64,000 bases of DNA from Methylibium sp. NZG (GCA_001263235.1 LGRD01000002.1:372001-436000), one strand, 5' to 3'; shown: positions 33,643 through 44,221, counted from the first letter of the stretch. Made by a program: numbers and translations. The notes: generated from the letters alone by a model not told the origin.

Positions 33643-34974
33643 TCAACCCGAACTCGGCAGCAGCGGCGAGGGTGTCTTCTGCGGCATTGCTTCCACGGCT
33701 GTCACCATCAGGTCAGCGCGGCCGTCGGCCAACCGCGCCTGCAGCGACGCGCCGACCTCGAGCGCGGCCACGTTGGCCACCGGCCGACCAGTGGTGTCGC
33801 TGAGCCACGCATAGCCGCGCGCCAGCACATGCTGCGGATCGAGCGCGCGCAGCCGCGCACCGAGCGCCGCGAGTCCCCGCCCCTGCACCGCCACCTGCAC
33901 CGCCGCAGCACGTGTCAGCCGACCCTGTAGATGGCCGGCGTGGGCACGCCGCTGATCCACGCCGCGCTGTGTCGCGGCAAGCAAGCGGTGCGCGAGCAGC
34001 TCCAGCCGCTGCGCGCGCCGGCGCATCGCTTCGGCCGGTCGGGTAAGTCGCAGCGCCAGCGTGTCGAGCCGCTGGGCGCGGCTGTCGAGAAGATCGTGCA
34101 CGCGGCGCTGCAACAGCTCGGCAAGTCCCCGGAGTGCGCCGACGCAAGCCTGCGCATCGGGCGCCGCCAGTTCGGCAGCGGCAGTGGGCGTGGGCGCGCG
34201 CAGGTCGGCTGCAAAGTCGGCCAGCGTCACGTCGGTCTCGTGGCCGACACCGCAGATCAGCGGCATCGGCATCGCACGCACCGCGCGCACGACGTGCTCG
34301 TCGTTGAAGGCCCACAAGTCTTCGAGCGAGCCGCCGCCGCGGCACAAGATCACGCAGTCCACCTCGCTGCGTTGCGCCACCAAGGCGAGCGCTGCGCACA
34401 GTGAAGCGGGCGCGTCGGCGCCCTGCACCGCACTTGGATAGACAAGCACCTCGACCTGTGGCGATCGGCGCGCCAGCGTGGTGATCACATCGCGCAACGC
34501 GGCCGCGCCGAGCGACGTGACCACGCCCAGACGGCGCGGATAAGCGGGGATGGGGCGTTTGCGTGCAGCGTCGAACAGGCCTTCCGCTTCGAGCCGGGCC
34601 TTGAGTTTCAAAAACTGCTCGAACAGCGCACCGGCGCCAGCGCGCTGCATCGACTCGACGACGAGCTGCAGCTCGCCGCGCGCTTCGTACAGCCCCAAGC
34701 GGCCTCGCAGCTCGACGAGTTGACCGTCTTGCGGCACGAAGTCGAGCAACGCGGCAGCGCGCCGGAACATGGCGCAGCGCAGCAGGGCCGTGCCGCCGCT
34801 GGCGTCCTTCAACGTGAAGTAGCAATGGCCGCTGGCGGCCCGGGCAAAGCCCGACACCTCGCCGCGAACCGCGCACGGGCTGAAGCGCGCTGCCAACGCG
34901 TCGGCCACGGCCTGCACCAGCGCCGCCACGCTCCACACGAGCCGCGCCGGTGCGGCGCCTGGGGCGCTATTCAT
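33643..34974 (-). CDS. xseA: Exodeoxyribonuclease VII large subunit
   Basis: Large subunit of the single-strand-specific exonuclease ExoVII (needs XseB, not in the window). An N-terminal OB-fold ([25 protein letters not shown]) comes first. The catalytic core follows with [39 protein letters not shown] and [29 protein letters not shown] split across adjacent motifs. A long Arg/Leu-rich coiled coil and a C-terminal [11 protein letters not shown] motif complete the fold. The start MNSAPGAAP gives 443 residues. The ATG extension upstream is not family-like. Confidence 0.94.
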   Translation of the reverse strand: MNSAPGAAPARLVWSVAALVQAVADALAARFSPCAVRGEVSGFARAASGHCYFTLKDASGGTALLRCAMFRRAAALLDFVPQDGQLVELRGRLGLYEARGELQLVVESMQRAGAGALFEQFLKLKARLEAEGLFDAARKRPIPAYPRRLGVVTSLGAAALRDVITTLARRSPQVEVLVYPSAVQGADAPASLCAALALVAQRSEVDCVILCRGGGSLEDLWAFNDEHVVRAVRAMPMPLICGVGHETDVTLADFAADLRAPTPTAAAELAAPDAQACVGALRGLAELLQRRVHDLLDSRAQRLDTLALRLTRPAEAMRRRAQRLELLAHRLLAATQRGVDQRRAHAGHLQGRLTRAAAVQVAVQGRGLAALGARLRALDPQHVLARGYAWLSDTTGRPVANVAALEVGASLQARLADGRADLMVTAVEAMPQKTPSPLLPSSG

Positions 34975-35365
34975 CGGCAAAACCAGGGCTGGTGCGGCTT
35001 CGGCAAAACACACCCGCGCCGACACTGGCCCGGCAGTCCGGTTGCCACATCGCACTCACCGGCACCTCGTTCGAACGACATTTTGGTGAGCCGATTTCGT
35101 GCTTAATCTTTAAGCAATCTGTCACAACGTCAGCAATTTCGGGCCTCTGCGAAGGCTCGCAACCGGTTGCCCACAAAGTTGTCCACAGCGGCGGTGGATT
35201 GCCGGTGACGTTTCGCTGCACGGCTGTCGCGGCGGGTTTGCAAACTCACGAAAGTGGCCCTCATGCCAGGCCTCGATCGGCCCGGTGGTGGCGCAATGGC
35301 AGGCCATAATCCTCCGTCCCGAAATCCAGCCCCGTCTCCTGCCGCTACTCATCGAAGGGCCCAGA
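34975..35365. other. 391-bp intergenic region between xseA and exbB
   Basis: Divergent gap with lower GC than the genes. No convincing coding sequence was seen. It contains the upstream regions of both flanking operons. A CATAAT (35305-35310) about 55 bp before exbB could be its -10 box. A single TTGTCCACA near-DnaA-box (35179-35187) sits next to a GTTGCCCACA half-match. There is no clear terminator or RNA gene. Confidence 0.6.
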
Positions 35366-36007
35366 TTGTTTTCGATCATACAAGCCGCTGGTTGGCCGAT
35401 CTGGCCCTTGATCCTGTGTTCGATTGCAGCGCTGGCAATCGTCTTCGAACGCTTCTCCAGTTTGCGCAAGTCGCGTGTTTCGCCGGGGCGCTTGCTTGAC
35501 GAAGTGATGTCGGTCACGCGGGCCCACTTGCCGTCGGCCGACGTGGTCAACAAACTCGCCGCCAACTCGATCCTGGGCTCGGTGCTGGCCTCCGGCGTGC
35601 GCGCAATGGTGGCCGAGCCACGCATCACCGAAGAGGCCTTGCGCGCTGCGTTCGAGTCCGCAGGCCGCACGGCCGTACACCGGATGGAGCGCTACCTGAA
35701 CACGCTGGGCACCATCGCCTCGGCCGCGCCGCTGCTGGGCCTGCTGGGCACGGTGATCGGCATGATCGAGATCTTCGGCTCGCAGACGCCGACGGGCGGC
35801 AACAACCCGGCGATGCTCGCATCGGGCATTTCTATCGCGCTGTACAACACGGCGTTCGGTTTGATCATCGCGATCCCGTCGCTGATGCTGTACCGCCACT
35901 TCCGGGGTGTGATCGACGCCTACACACTCGACATGGAGCAGGCTGCCGACCGCATGGTGCCGCACCTGATGCGCTTCTCGGCGCTGCGCAGCACCTCGTC
36001 TTCGTGA
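35366..36007 (+). CDS. exbB: MotA/TolQ/ExbB proton channel family protein
   Basis: A 213-residue three-helix inner-membrane channel protein that couples the proton gradient to energised uptake with an ExbD partner. Helix 1 is IQAAGWPIWPLILCSIAALAIVF. Helices 2 and 3 surround the family core LNTLGTIASAAPLLGLLGTVIGMIEIF and SGISIALYNTAFGLIIAIPSLM. The start is a TTG at 35366 with GAAGGG as ribosome-binding site (35354-35359). It begins an envelope operon, exbB-exbD-lpxK-Trm112-kdsB-adk, common in betaproteobacteria. Confidence 0.92.
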   Translation: MFSIIQAAGWPIWPLILCSIAALAIVFERFSSLRKSRVSPGRLLDEVMSVTRAHLPSADVVNKLAANSILGSVLASGVRAMVAEPRITEEALRAAFESAGRTAVHRMERYLNTLGTIASAAPLLGLLGTVIGMIEIFGSQTPTGGNNPAMLASGISIALYNTAFGLIIAIPSLMLYRHFRGVIDAYTLDMEQAADRMVPHLMRFSALRSTSSS

Positions 36008-36014
36008 GTTGGCA

Positions 36015-36437
36015 ATGGCGATGAACTTCCGCAAGGCGCGCACCGAAGAGCCGGAGATCAACCTGATCCCGTTCATCGACGTGCTGCTGGTGATTCTGAT
36101 CTTCCTGATGCTGTCGACCACCTACTCGAAGTTCACCGAGCTTCAGATCACGCTGCCCGCAGCCGATGCAGAGAAGGCGCGCGACCGGCCGCGCGAGATC
36201 ATCGTCGCCGTCGCTGCCGACGGGCGCTATGCCGTGAACCGCAAGCCGGTCGATGGCCGCAGCGTGGAGTTGCTGGCTGCAGAGTTGACTGCTGCGGCGG
36301 CTGGCTCGCCAGAGATGGTCGTGATCATCTCGGCCGATGCCACTGCGGCGCACCAGAGCGTGGTCAACGTCATGGATGCGGCGCGCCGCGCGGGCCTGCC
36401 GCGGCTGACCTTCGCGACGCAGACGCCGACCCAGTGA
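36015..36437 (+). CDS. exbD: ExbD/TolR family biopolymer transport protein
   Basis: A 140-residue single-helix inner-membrane protein that works with the preceding ExbB. The N-terminal INLIPFIDVLLVILIFLM contains the membrane aspartate of the proton path. The periplasmic domain follows. The ATG is eight bases past the exbB stop. The stop overlaps the GTG start of lpxK by three bases, so expression is tied to lipid A synthesis. Confidence 0.92.
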   Translation: MAMNFRKARTEEPEINLIPFIDVLLVILIFLMLSTTYSKFTELQITLPAADAEKARDRPREIIVAVAADGRYAVNRKPVDGRSVELLAAELTAAAAGSPEMVVIISADATAAHQSVVNVMDAARRAGLPRLTFATQTPTQ

Positions 36438-37543
36438 CCGGCCGCCTGCAAGCCGCCTGGCTGTCGCGCGGCCCGCTGGCCGTGCTGCTGCTGCCGGTGG
36501 CGGCGGTGTACGGCGCGATCACGGCGATTCGCAGCGCGCTCTACGACGTCGGCCTCTTGCGGGTCGAGACGCTGCCGGTGCCGGTGGTCATCGTCGGCAA
36601 CCTGGTGGCGGGCGGGGCGGGCAAGACGCCGACGGTGATTGCCATTGTGAAGCTGCTGCGCGAGCGCGGCTTCCGACCGGGCGCCGTGTCGCGTGGCTAC
36701 GGGCGCGACACGCAAGCGTCGGGGGCCGTTCTCGACGCAGGCCTCGACGCAGTCCTCGACGTTCAGCCCGACACGCCAGCCACACGATGCGGAGACGAGC
36801 CGCTGCTGCTGCGCTTGCGCACCGGCGTGCCAGTCGTGGTCGGGCGTGACCGCGTCGCGGCGGGCCGTGCGCTGCTGAAGGCCCATCCTGACGTGAACGT
36901 GATCGTCAGCGACGACGGCCTGCAACACCGCCGCCTGGGCCGGCAAGTCCAGGTGATCGTCTTCGACGAACGCGGTGCGGGCAACGGCTGGTGGCTGCCC
37001 GCCGGGCTGTTGCGCGAGCGCATGCCGCGCAGCGTGCCGCCTCGAACGCTGGTGCTGTACAACGCCGACACGGCCACCACGCCGCTGGCCGGACACGTCG
37101 CGACCCGATCACTTGCCGGTGTCGTGGCGCTGGCCGACTGGTGGGCAGGCAAGCCACCGAGCCTTGATGCGCTCACGGCGCTGACCAAAGCCGCTGAACC
37201 GCGTGGCCGGCGCATCGTTGCCGTTGCAGGCACGGCCCAGCCCGAGCGATTCTTCAGCATGCTCAGGGCTAGTGGCCTGCACATCGAGCCGTTGCCGCTG
37301 CCCGACCACCACGCGTTTCGCACCCTGCCCTGGCCGGCCACCGCCGAACAGGTGGTGCTGACCGAAAAGGATGCCGTCAAGCTCCGGCCCGACGCCGTCG
37401 GCGCGACGAACGTGTGGGTGGCGACGCTAGACTTCTGCCTGGGTGCGGCATTTGAGCGTGCCCTGATCGCGATGCTGCCCCCTCCGCCCGACCGTCGACC
37501 TGACAATGTCCAAGAGAACGCCCATGGAAGTCCGACTGCTTGA
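36434..37543 (+). CDS. lpxK: Tetraacyldisaccharide 4'-kinase LpxK
   Basis: Inner-membrane-associated kinase that phosphorylates the 4' position of the lipid A precursor disaccharide. The 369-residue protein has an N-terminal hydrophobic helix ([20 protein letters not shown]), the P-loop [37 protein letters not shown], the conserved [11 protein letters not shown] and the C-terminal TEKDAVK. The start is GTG, overlapping the exbD stop (GTGA). Length exceeds the E. coli enzyme slightly because of linkers. Confidence 0.95.
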   Translation: MTGRLQAAWLSRGPLAVLLLPVAAVYGAITAIRSALYDVGLLRVETLPVPVVIVGNLVAGGAGKTPTVIAIVKLLRERGFRPGAVSRGYGRDTQASGAVLDAGLDAVLDVQPDTPATRCGDEPLLLRLRTGVPVVVGRDRVAAGRALLKAHPDVNVIVSDDGLQHRRLGRQVQVIVFDERGAGNGWWLPAGLLRERMPRSVPPRTLVLYNADTATTPLAGHVATRSLAGVVALADWWAGKPPSLDALTALTKAAEPRGRRIVAVAGTAQPERFFSMLRASGLHIEPLPLPDHHAFRTLPWPATAEQVVLTEKDAVKLRPDAVGATNVWVATLDFCLGAAFERALIAMLPPPPDRRPDNVQENAHGSPTA

Positions 37544-37709
37544 ACTGCTGGTGTGTCCCTTGTGCAAGGGCCGGCTGGAGCACCTGCGCCCGCCGCAGCA
37601 AGAAGCGCAGGAGTTGGTTTGCCACGCCGACAGGCTGGCCTTCCCGGTGCGCGACGGCATCCCGGTGATGCTGGAGAGCGAAGCGCGCGTGCTCGACCCG
37701 GCGGCCTGA
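37506..37709 (+). CDS. Trm112/YcaR family protein
   Basis: A 67-residue zinc-ribbon-like protein: [17 protein letters not shown], then [20 protein letters not shown]. The CPxC pair and single later Cys match the YcaR subfamily, which is found next to kdsB and lpxK. It overlaps the lpxK 3' end by 38 bases in another frame. An alternative ATG is at 37524. Trm112 proteins activate methyltransferases in some organisms; in bacteria the role is unproven. Confidence 0.9.
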   Translation: MSKRTPMEVRLLELLVCPLCKGRLEHLRPPQQEAQELVCHADRLAFPVRDGIPVMLESEARVLDPAA

Positions 37710-37744
37710 GCGGGCGCACGACCACCCGACTGTCGCGAGACCCC

Positions 37745-38497
37745 GTGGGATTCACCGTCCTCATCCCTGCGCGCCTGGCCTCGACCCGCCTGCCCGGCAA
37801 GCCGCTGGCCGACATCGGCGGCTTGCCGATGATCGTGCGCGTAGCGCAGCGCGCCGCGCAATCGGCCGCCAGCGCGGTGGTGGTGGCGGCGGACGATGCC
37901 TCGATCGTCAGCGCCTGCACCGCGCACGGCGTGCGGGCGCTGCTCACCCGCACCGACCACCCGACCGGCAGCGACCGCCTTGCCGAAGCCTGCGAGTTGC
38001 TCGGCCTGGACGGCTTCGACGTGGTCGTCAATGTGCAAGGCGACGAGCCACTGATCGATGCTCGCATGATCGACGCCTGTGCCGCACTGCTCGCCGATCA
38101 CCCCGAGTGCGTGATGAGCACGGCCGCGCACGCACTCGACTCGGTGGCCGAACTCGACAACCCGAACGTCGTGAAGGTCGTGCTCGACGCCGCCGGCCGG
38201 GCGCTGTACTTCTCGCGCGCGCCCATTCCCTGGTGGCGCGACGGCCGCGCCTCGGGCCTGCAGCAGTTGCCCGCCGACGCGCCACTGCGCCACATGGGTC
38301 TGTACGCTTATCAGGCCGGCTTTCTGCGGCGCTTCCCATCGCTGCCGGTCAGCCCACTGGAGCAGATCGAATCACTCGAACAGTTGCGCGTGCTGTGGCA
38401 CGGCGAGCGCATCGCAGTGCATGTGAGCCCGTTGCAGCCTGGCCCGGGGGTGGACACGCCCGAGGACCTGGCCCGGGTTCGCGCGCTGTTTTCCTGA
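37745..38497 (+). CDS. kdsB: 3-deoxy-manno-octulosonate cytidylyltransferase KdsB
   Basis: Activates KDO as CMP-KDO for LPS inner core synthesis. The 250-residue protein begins with the nucleotide-binding [22 protein letters not shown] and contains [25 protein letters not shown] and [18 protein letters not shown]. The start is GTG at 37745. Longer upstream frames are not family-like. It completes the LPS set with LpxK and the Lpt genes. Confidence 0.96.
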   Translation: MGFTVLIPARLASTRLPGKPLADIGGLPMIVRVAQRAAQSAASAVVVAADDASIVSACTAHGVRALLTRTDHPTGSDRLAEACELLGLDGFDVVVNVQGDEPLIDARMIDACAALLADHPECVMSTAAHALDSVAELDNPNVVKVVLDAAGRALYFSRAPIPWWRDGRASGLQQLPADAPLRHMGLYAYQAGFLRRFPSLPVSPLEQIESLEQLRVLWHGERIAVHVSPLQPGPGVDTPEDLARVRALFS

Positions 38498-39310
<813 letters not shown>

Positions 39311-39326
39311 AGCGGAGCACGAACCC

Positions 39327-40094
39327 ATGGACATCGCAGGCAAGGTTTTCATCGTCACCGGCGGCGCGTCGGGCCTGGGCGAGGGCACGGCGCGCATGCT
39401 GGCCGCGCACGGCGGCAAGGTCGTCATCGCCGACCTGCAGGCCGACAAGGGGCAGGCGTTGGCGGCGGAACTGGGCGCCTCGGTGGCGCAGTTCGTCAAG
39501 TGCGACGTGAGCCAGGAGGCCGACGGCCAGGCTGCCGTGGGCGCTGCTGTCGGGCTGGGCAAGTTGATGGGGCTCGTCAATTGCGCTGGCATCGCGCCTG
39601 CCGCCAAAACGGTCGGCAAGGAAGGCGCCCACGCGCTGCACACCTTCGCCAAGGTGGTCACGGTCAACCTGATCGGCAGCTTCAACATGATCCGCCTGGC
39701 CGCCGAAGCGATGAGCAAGAACGCGCCGGAGGCCACCGGTGAGCGCGGCGTGCTGATTTCCACCGCCAGCGTGGCCGCCTTCGACGGGCAAATGGGCCAG
39801 GCGGCCTACTCAGCGTCCAAGGGCGGCGTGGTGGGCATGACGCTGCCGATCGCCCGCGACCTGGCGCGCAACGGCATCCGCAACATGACGATCGCGCCGG
39901 GCATTTTCGGCACGCCGATGTTGTTCACGATGCCGCAGGAAGTGCAAGACGCGCTGGCCGCCAGCGTGCCCTTCCCGAGCCGCCTGGGCACGCCGGCCGA
40001 CTACGCCAAGCTGGTGCACCAGATCATCACCAACGAGATGCTCAACGGCGAGGTGATTCGGCTGGACGGAGCGATCCGGCTCGCGCCGAAGTAG
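39327..40094 (+). CDS. SDR-family dehydrogenase, 3-hydroxyacyl-CoA dehydrogenase type 2-like
   Basis: A 255-residue short-chain dehydrogenase resembling HSD17B10-type enzymes: [54 protein letters not shown], the Ser-Tyr-Lys set in [23 protein letters not shown], and the C-terminal [20 protein letters not shown]. It probably oxidises short-chain or branched 3-hydroxyacyl-CoA with NAD in beta-oxidation. It starts 16 bp after adk and may share its transcript. Confidence 0.9.
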   Translation: MDIAGKVFIVTGGASGLGEGTARMLAAHGGKVVIADLQADKGQALAAELGASVAQFVKCDVSQEADGQAAVGAAVGLGKLMGLVNCAGIAPAAKTVGKEGAHALHTFAKVVTVNLIGSFNMIRLAAEAMSKNAPEATGERGVLISTASVAAFDGQMGQAAYSASKGGVVGMTLPIARDLARNGIRNMTIAPGIFGTPMLFTMPQEVQDALAASVPFPSRLGTPADYAKLVHQIITNEMLNGEVIRLDGAIRLAPK

Positions 40095-40133
40095 AACGAC
40101 CGGCGGGAGCCCGCCAACCGCCCACCCGATCCG

Positions 40134-41345
40134 TCAAGACTTGCGGCGCGCGTGCAGCGCCCACAGCCGCGCCAGGTCGGCCGTGCCGTCGGCGCCGCCG
40201 ACGGTCTTCAGCGTGGCCTGTGCCTTGGCGGCGTCGCCAGCGTTCAATTGGGCAATCGCCAGCCGCAGCTTGGCATCTTCGGGTCGCTTCATGCCGCCTT
40301 TGGCGATGCCCTGCTGCATCATCGCCAGGCCTTTGGCGGCCTGGCCTTCGAAGACGAGATTGAAGCCGGCGTTGACCAATGCCGTGCCGTCCTTGTCGGC
40401 CGCGGCTTGCTTGTCGGCTTCGGGTCGGGCGGCCTTTTCTTCTGCCATCTTCTTGGCTACCAGGTCGCGCAGCCGCTTGTGGCGCTCGGCCTCGTTGCCG
40501 GTGCCGAGCACGTTGGCCGCAAAGCCTTTGTCGACCACTTGCTTGGCCTCCGCCGGCAGGCCGGCCTGCAAGGCCAGTTGCGCCATCTCCATGTAGTCGC
40601 TCGCCGCCGACATGCTGCCGGTGGCCAGGCTCAAGCGGTAGGCGTCGAGCACCAGGCGGTCGCTGAAGTTGGGCTTGCGCTGCATGCGGCTGAGCAGGTC
40701 GACCCAATATTCCTTCTTCGGGTAGTAGGTAACGAGCTTCTCGACCGCAAAGACGTAGGTGTTGTTGTCCTTGTTCTGCAGCGCCGCGTTTAGCAGCAGC
40801 TTCAGGCGGTCTTCAGCCGGCGGCGTGCCGCTCTTCTCGGCGGCCTGCACTTCGGCCATCAGCTCCTTTGCAGCGCCGGCAAAGTCGCCGCTGAGGTACT
40901 GGCTCTGGATCAGCAGCGTGCGGATCGAGCCGCTCGTGCCGCCTTCCCTGAAGTAGCGCTGGCTCCACTGCATCGCCTTGGCATAGTCCTTCGCGCGGTA
41001 GTAGCCGCCGGCAATCGACTCGGCCATGCGCGCCTTGTCGGCAGCACTCACCTTGCTGGAGCTGCTCAGTGCCTCGAAGGAACGGGCCGCGGTGTCCATG
41101 TCGCCGGCACCCGAAGCGGCTGCGATGCGCATGCGCTCGACGAGGTAGCTTTCGTTGGCCGTCTTGCCGGCCACCGCGTCGGCATCGCGCACCTTGGCCA
41201 GCGCTTCCCTGAACTTGCCGCCCTTGATGAGATCGCTCGCCGCTTGCAGCGACTTGCCGATTTCGGGCCGCACCGATTCCTGTGCGTGCGCCATCGAAGT
41301 CGCGAGGGCGCACGCCAGGATCAATTTCAGGAGGCCTTGTTTCAT
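40134..41345 (-). CDS. Secreted TPR-like protein at the end of a Ton operon
   Basis: A 403-residue protein with a signal peptide (LLKLILACALATSMAHAQ) and alternating helices: GKSLQAASDLIKGGKFREALAKVRDAD, YYRAKDYAKAMQWSQRYF, TLLIQSQYLSGDFAGAAKELM, QLNAGDAAKAQATLK. The pattern indicates TPR-like repeats in the periplasm. The start MKQGLLKL replaces a longer frame. It is the last gene of tonB-exbB-exbD-exbD-TPR on this strand and probably helps the Ton system or a partner. The function is unknown. Confidence 0.85.
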   Translation of the reverse strand: MKQGLLKLILACALATSMAHAQESVRPEIGKSLQAASDLIKGGKFREALAKVRDADAVAGKTANESYLVERMRIAAASGAGDMDTAARSFEALSSSSKVSAADKARMAESIAGGYYRAKDYAKAMQWSQRYFREGGTSGSIRTLLIQSQYLSGDFAGAAKELMAEVQAAEKSGTPPAEDRLKLLLNAALQNKDNNTYVFAVEKLVTYYPKKEYWVDLLSRMQRKPNFSDRLVLDAYRLSLATGSMSAASDYMEMAQLALQAGLPAEAKQVVDKGFAANVLGTGNEAERHKRLRDLVAKKMAEEKAARPEADKQAAADKDGTALVNAGFNLVFEGQAAKGLAMMQQGIAKGGMKRPEDAKLRLAIAQLNAGDAAKAQATLKTVGGADGTADLARLWALHARRKS

Positions 41346-41391
41346 ACCGGAGTTACTCGTGCAGCGGGAATGCGAAGCGAAGCCAGCTCCA

Positions 41392-41475
41392 TCAAGCCAC
41401 GACCCACGCACGGGTTCCCCGGGCGTCGGGTTGGCGCCCCTCGGGGGCAAGAGCGAAGCGACAGGGGGGCAGTCA
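41392..41475 (-). repeat. 84-bp dispersed intergenic repeat, copy B
   Basis: Ungapped match to 17706-17789 with about nine differences. It too ends exactly at a stop codon (ExbD, 41473) and lies inside an apparent operon before the TPR gene. Confidence 0.85.
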
Positions 41476-41904
41476 TTTCACGAATTGCTCGTTACCGATC
41501 ATGCCGAGCTTGGTGACACCCAATCGCTGCGCAGACGCCAGCACCATCGCCACCGACTTGTACTCCACCAGCTTGTTCGGCCGGATGTGCACCTCGGGCT
41601 GGTCGGGCTCCGCGGCCGCCTGGCTCAGCTTCGCTTCGAGCGCGTTTCGATCGGCCAGCGCCTCGCCGTTCCAGAGGATCGTGCCGTCGAAGTCGATGTC
41701 GATCGTGACGACCACCGGCTCCTTGGTGGACGGCGGCGGCGTGCCCGCCGGCATGTTCAGGTTGACGGTGTGGAGCTGGATCGGGATCGTGATGATGAGC
41801 ATGATGATCAGCACCAGCATCACGTCGATCAGCGGCGTGGTGTTGATCTCCATCATCACTTCGGGCTCGCCCGAGCTGGAGCCCGAGCCGATGTTCATGG
41901 CCAT
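41473..41904 (-). CDS. exbD: ExbD-family transport protein, second of the Ton operon
   Basis: A 143-residue single-helix inner-membrane protein: MMEINTTPLIDVMLVLIIMLIITIP contains the membrane Asp, followed by a periplasmic domain with LNMPAGTPPPSTKEPVVVTI and QPEVHIRPNKLVEYKSVAMVL. It works with the ExbB and TonB encoded upstream. Two ExbD genes in tandem are known from xanthomonad-type Ton clusters. Its 3' end abuts the 84-bp repeat. Confidence 0.93.
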   Translation of the reverse strand: MAMNIGSGSSSGEPEVMMEINTTPLIDVMLVLIIMLIITIPIQLHTVNLNMPAGTPPPSTKEPVVVTIDIDFDGTILWNGEALADRNALEAKLSQAAAEPDQPEVHIRPNKLVEYKSVAMVLASAQRLGVTKLGMIGNEQFVK

Positions 41905-42011
41905 CTTTGAATCTCCTAGAGACTCGGTCGCGGGCTTCGAGCCCGCTTCCTCGCCGATCGTTTCGCTGGTCGATCCCCGTGAACGGGGCCCCTCGCCCTT
42001 CGCTTCACGCT

Positions 42012-42437
42012 CTAACCTTTCGGAGGCGGTTCAGTGACGAAGCTGATCTTGGCGATGGCGGCGCGCTGGCACGCAAACACCACGCGGCCGATCGATTCGT
42101 AGCGTGTCTTCTCGTCGCCTCGGATGTGGATCTCGGGTTGCGGGTTCAGCACCGCCACCTTCTTGAGCCGCAGGAACAGGTCTTCATTGTCGACCAGCGG
42201 CTGGCCGTTCCAGAACACATCGCCGTCCTTGTTGACCGAGACCTCGATGTTCTCGGGCTTGGTCTGGCGCGCGATGTTGGTTTCCTTCGGCAGGTTCATC
42301 GCGATCGTCTGCGTGACCACGGGGATGGTGATCAGGAAGATGATCAGCAGCACCAGCATCACGTCCACCAGTGGCGTGGTGTTGATGGTGGAGACGACCT
42401 CGTCTTCGTCGCTGCTCGAGCCGATGCTCATGGCCAT
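42012..42437 (-). CDS. exbD: ExbD-family transport protein, first of the Ton operon
   Basis: A 141-residue ExbD paralogue: STINTTPLVDVMLVLLIIFLITIPVV with the membrane Asp, then PKETNIARQTKPENIEVSVN and PQPEIHIRGDEKTRYESIGRVV. It differs clearly from the second copy 107 bp downstream, so the two are old paralogues and may have separate roles. The start MAMSIGSSSDEDEV is preferred over the extended frame. Confidence 0.93.
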   Translation of the reverse strand: MAMSIGSSSDEDEVVSTINTTPLVDVMLVLLIIFLITIPVVTQTIAMNLPKETNIARQTKPENIEVSVNKDGDVFWNGQPLVDNEDLFLRLKKVAVLNPQPEIHIRGDEKTRYESIGRVVFACQRAAIAKISFVTEPPPKG

Positions 42438-42477
42438 GGCGGTTCTCCGTGGGGGCAAGTAAAGCGCGGGGCCGGGT

Positions 42478-43338
42478 TCAGCGGCCGGCCTTGGCGCCCA
42501 TCAGCACACCATGCAGTTCGGCGCCGAAGCCGCGCACCGAATCCATCGTCACCTTGTTGCGGCGCACGAGCCAGTTGTAGCCCAGCACCGCCGGCACCGC
42601 GACCGCCAGGCCGATGGCCGTCATGATGAGTGCCTCGCCCACCGGGCCGGCCACCTTGTCGATCGACGCCTGCCCGGCAATGCCGATGGCGGTCAGCGCG
42701 TGGTAAATGCCCCAAACAGTACCGAACAAGCCAATGAATGGCGCTGTCGAGCCAACGGTGGCCAGCACCGCCAGCCCGTCCTGCAGGCGTGATGCGACCG
42801 TGTCGACCGCGCGCTGCACGTTCATCGTGACCCAGGTGTTGCGGTCGATGTTTTCTGTGAGCGAACCCTCGTGGTGCTCACCCGCGTTGACGCCGGACTC
42901 GGCGATGAAGTGGAACGCGCTGCCCGCCTTCAACGTCTTGACGCCTTCGTTCAAGCTGGCCGACTTGAAGAAGCTGCGCCCGGCCGACTTGGCCTCGCCG
43001 CTGAGCTTGAAGCTCTCCCACAGCTTCGTGATCAGGATGTACCAGCTGCCGATGCTCATGATGATCAGGATGATCAGCGTGCCCTTGGAGACGAAGTCGC
43101 CCTGCTCCCACATTGCCTTCAGGCCGTAGGGGTTGTCGACCGTTTCCTTGCTGACGATGGCGGCTGCCGGGGCCGCAGTGGCGGCCGCAGCGACAGGTGC
43201 GGCGGGTGCAGCGGCCGGGGTGGCTTCGGCGGCGCTGGCGGCCGGCTTGGCGTCTTGCGCGGTGGCCGAGAAGGGGGACAGCAGCAACGTCGCGCCAAGA
43301 ACGAAGGCGGCGACTAGGGGGCTCAGACGGGTGGTCAT
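42478..43338 (-). CDS. exbB: ExbB-family proton channel protein of the Ton operon
   Basis: A 286-residue ExbB with a signal peptide-like N-terminus (LVAAFVLGATLLLSPFSATAQ) and an Ala/Pro linker. The first helix is GTLIILIIMSIGSWYILI. The core is QDGLAVLATVGSTAPFIGLFGTVWGIYHALTAIG with EALIMTAIGLAVAVPAVLGYNWL, where the pore residues lie. The N-terminal extension is common in the longer ExbB type. The start MTTRLSPL is the family-like one. It follows tonB after 91 bp. Confidence 0.92.
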   Translation of the reverse strand: MTTRLSPLVAAFVLGATLLLSPFSATAQDAKPAASAAEATPAAAPAAPVAAAATAAPAAAIVSKETVDNPYGLKAMWEQGDFVSKGTLIILIIMSIGSWYILITKLWESFKLSGEAKSAGRSFFKSASLNEGVKTLKAGSAFHFIAESGVNAGEHHEGSLTENIDRNTWVTMNVQRAVDTVASRLQDGLAVLATVGSTAPFIGLFGTVWGIYHALTAIGIAGQASIDKVAGPVGEALIMTAIGLAVAVPAVLGYNWLVRRNKVTMDSVRGFGAELHGVLMGAKAGR

Positions 43339-43429
43339 GGGAAGGGTCTCCTGCAGATATCGAAGGTCATGAAGGCAAGGCCGCTGCCACGCGCGACGCT
43401 TCGTGGGCGCGCGCGACTTGCAACAACCC

Positions 43430-44107
43430 TCAGTTGGTGATCGTGAAAGCGAACGGTTGCTCGACGATGATGTTGTCGCCGGTGCAGGTGTAGGACTGCA
43501 TTGCGGACGACACCGCATTGATGAACGCACGTTGGATCCTGCGGTCGCTGGTCCCGGTGAATGAACCCGGCACCATCTCTACCTTGTCGATCTTGTTCGC
43601 CTTGATCGTTGCGCGCGCGGTCAGGCCGATCTTGCCGACGAAGTCCACGCCGGGCACCTCGGGCTTGGGCATGCTTGAGCAGTACGCCTGGATGCCTTGC
43701 GGCTTAGGCGCTGCCGGCGGCGGCGGCGGTGGCGGCGCCACCTCCGCCACGACCGGAGGAGGTGGCGCTGGCGCGATGACGACCGGTGCGGGCGGAGGCG
43801 GCGTAGGAACCGCCGTGATGGTCGGCGCCACCGGCGGCGGCGTGGCGATCTGAATTTCGGGCGGCGGAATGAACGGTGGCGGCGGCGCCTCCAGACGCGG
43901 CGGCGGAGGCACCACGATCTCGGGCGGCGGCGGAGGCTTCTTGATCTCCTCGATCACCTTGGTTTCGATCGGTGCCCGCACCACGTCGACCACCTTCTTC
44001 GCCAGGCCGGTGAGCAGTGCGTAGCCGATAACGATATGAAACAGGATGACGAGCGAAAAGCCGACGAGGTGCCGACTCGACTTGGCCTGGCTCTTGGAAA
44101 AGTCCAT
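43430..44107 (-). CDS. tonB: Energy transducer TonB
   Basis: Links ExbB/ExbD to TonB-dependent outer-membrane receptors. The 225-residue protein has a membrane anchor (LVGFSLVILFHIVIGYALLTG), a periplasmic Pro-rich spacer (IKKPPPPPEIVVPPPP..., about residues 55-150) and a C-terminal domain (FVGKIGLTARATIKANKIDKVEM; FINAVSSAMQSYTC). The C-terminal domain is a variant form, lacking the usual YP motif, and contains cysteines. It heads the Ton operon and lies 210 bp from the receptor gene. Confidence 0.9.
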   Translation of the reverse strand: MDFSKSQAKSSRHLVGFSLVILFHIVIGYALLTGLAKKVVDVVRAPIETKVIEEIKKPPPPPEIVVPPPPRLEAPPPPFIPPPEIQIATPPPVAPTITAVPTPPPPAPVVIAPAPPPPVVAEVAPPPPPPPAAPKPQGIQAYCSSMPKPEVPGVDFVGKIGLTARATIKANKIDKVEMVPGSFTGTSDRRIQRAFINAVSSAMQSYTCTGDNIIVEQPFAFTITN

Positions 44108-44196
44108 GTCCTGGGATCTCCAGTGTCACTTGCGGCGAAGGCGCGATGCTACCAGCGGCTTTGCGGCCTCTCGTAGAGTGGCGACTTCAACAAAAT

Positions 44197-44221
44197 GCCC
44201 GCCAGCTTGTGGCCGGCGGGC
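44197..44221 (-). terminator. Terminator after the TonB-dependent receptor gene
   Basis: A 7-bp stem (GCCCGCC with GGCGGGC) closed by an 11-base loop. On the minus strand it is followed by ATTTTG, a T-rich tail. It separates the receptor transcript from tonB about 90 bp downstream. Confidence 0.7.

Noticed and set aside
35170-35190. TTGTCCACA and a neighbouring TTGCCCACA as a possible replication origin
   Set aside because: Only one near-DnaA box, no cluster of boxes, no AT-rich unwinding region and no dnaA or gidA gene nearby.
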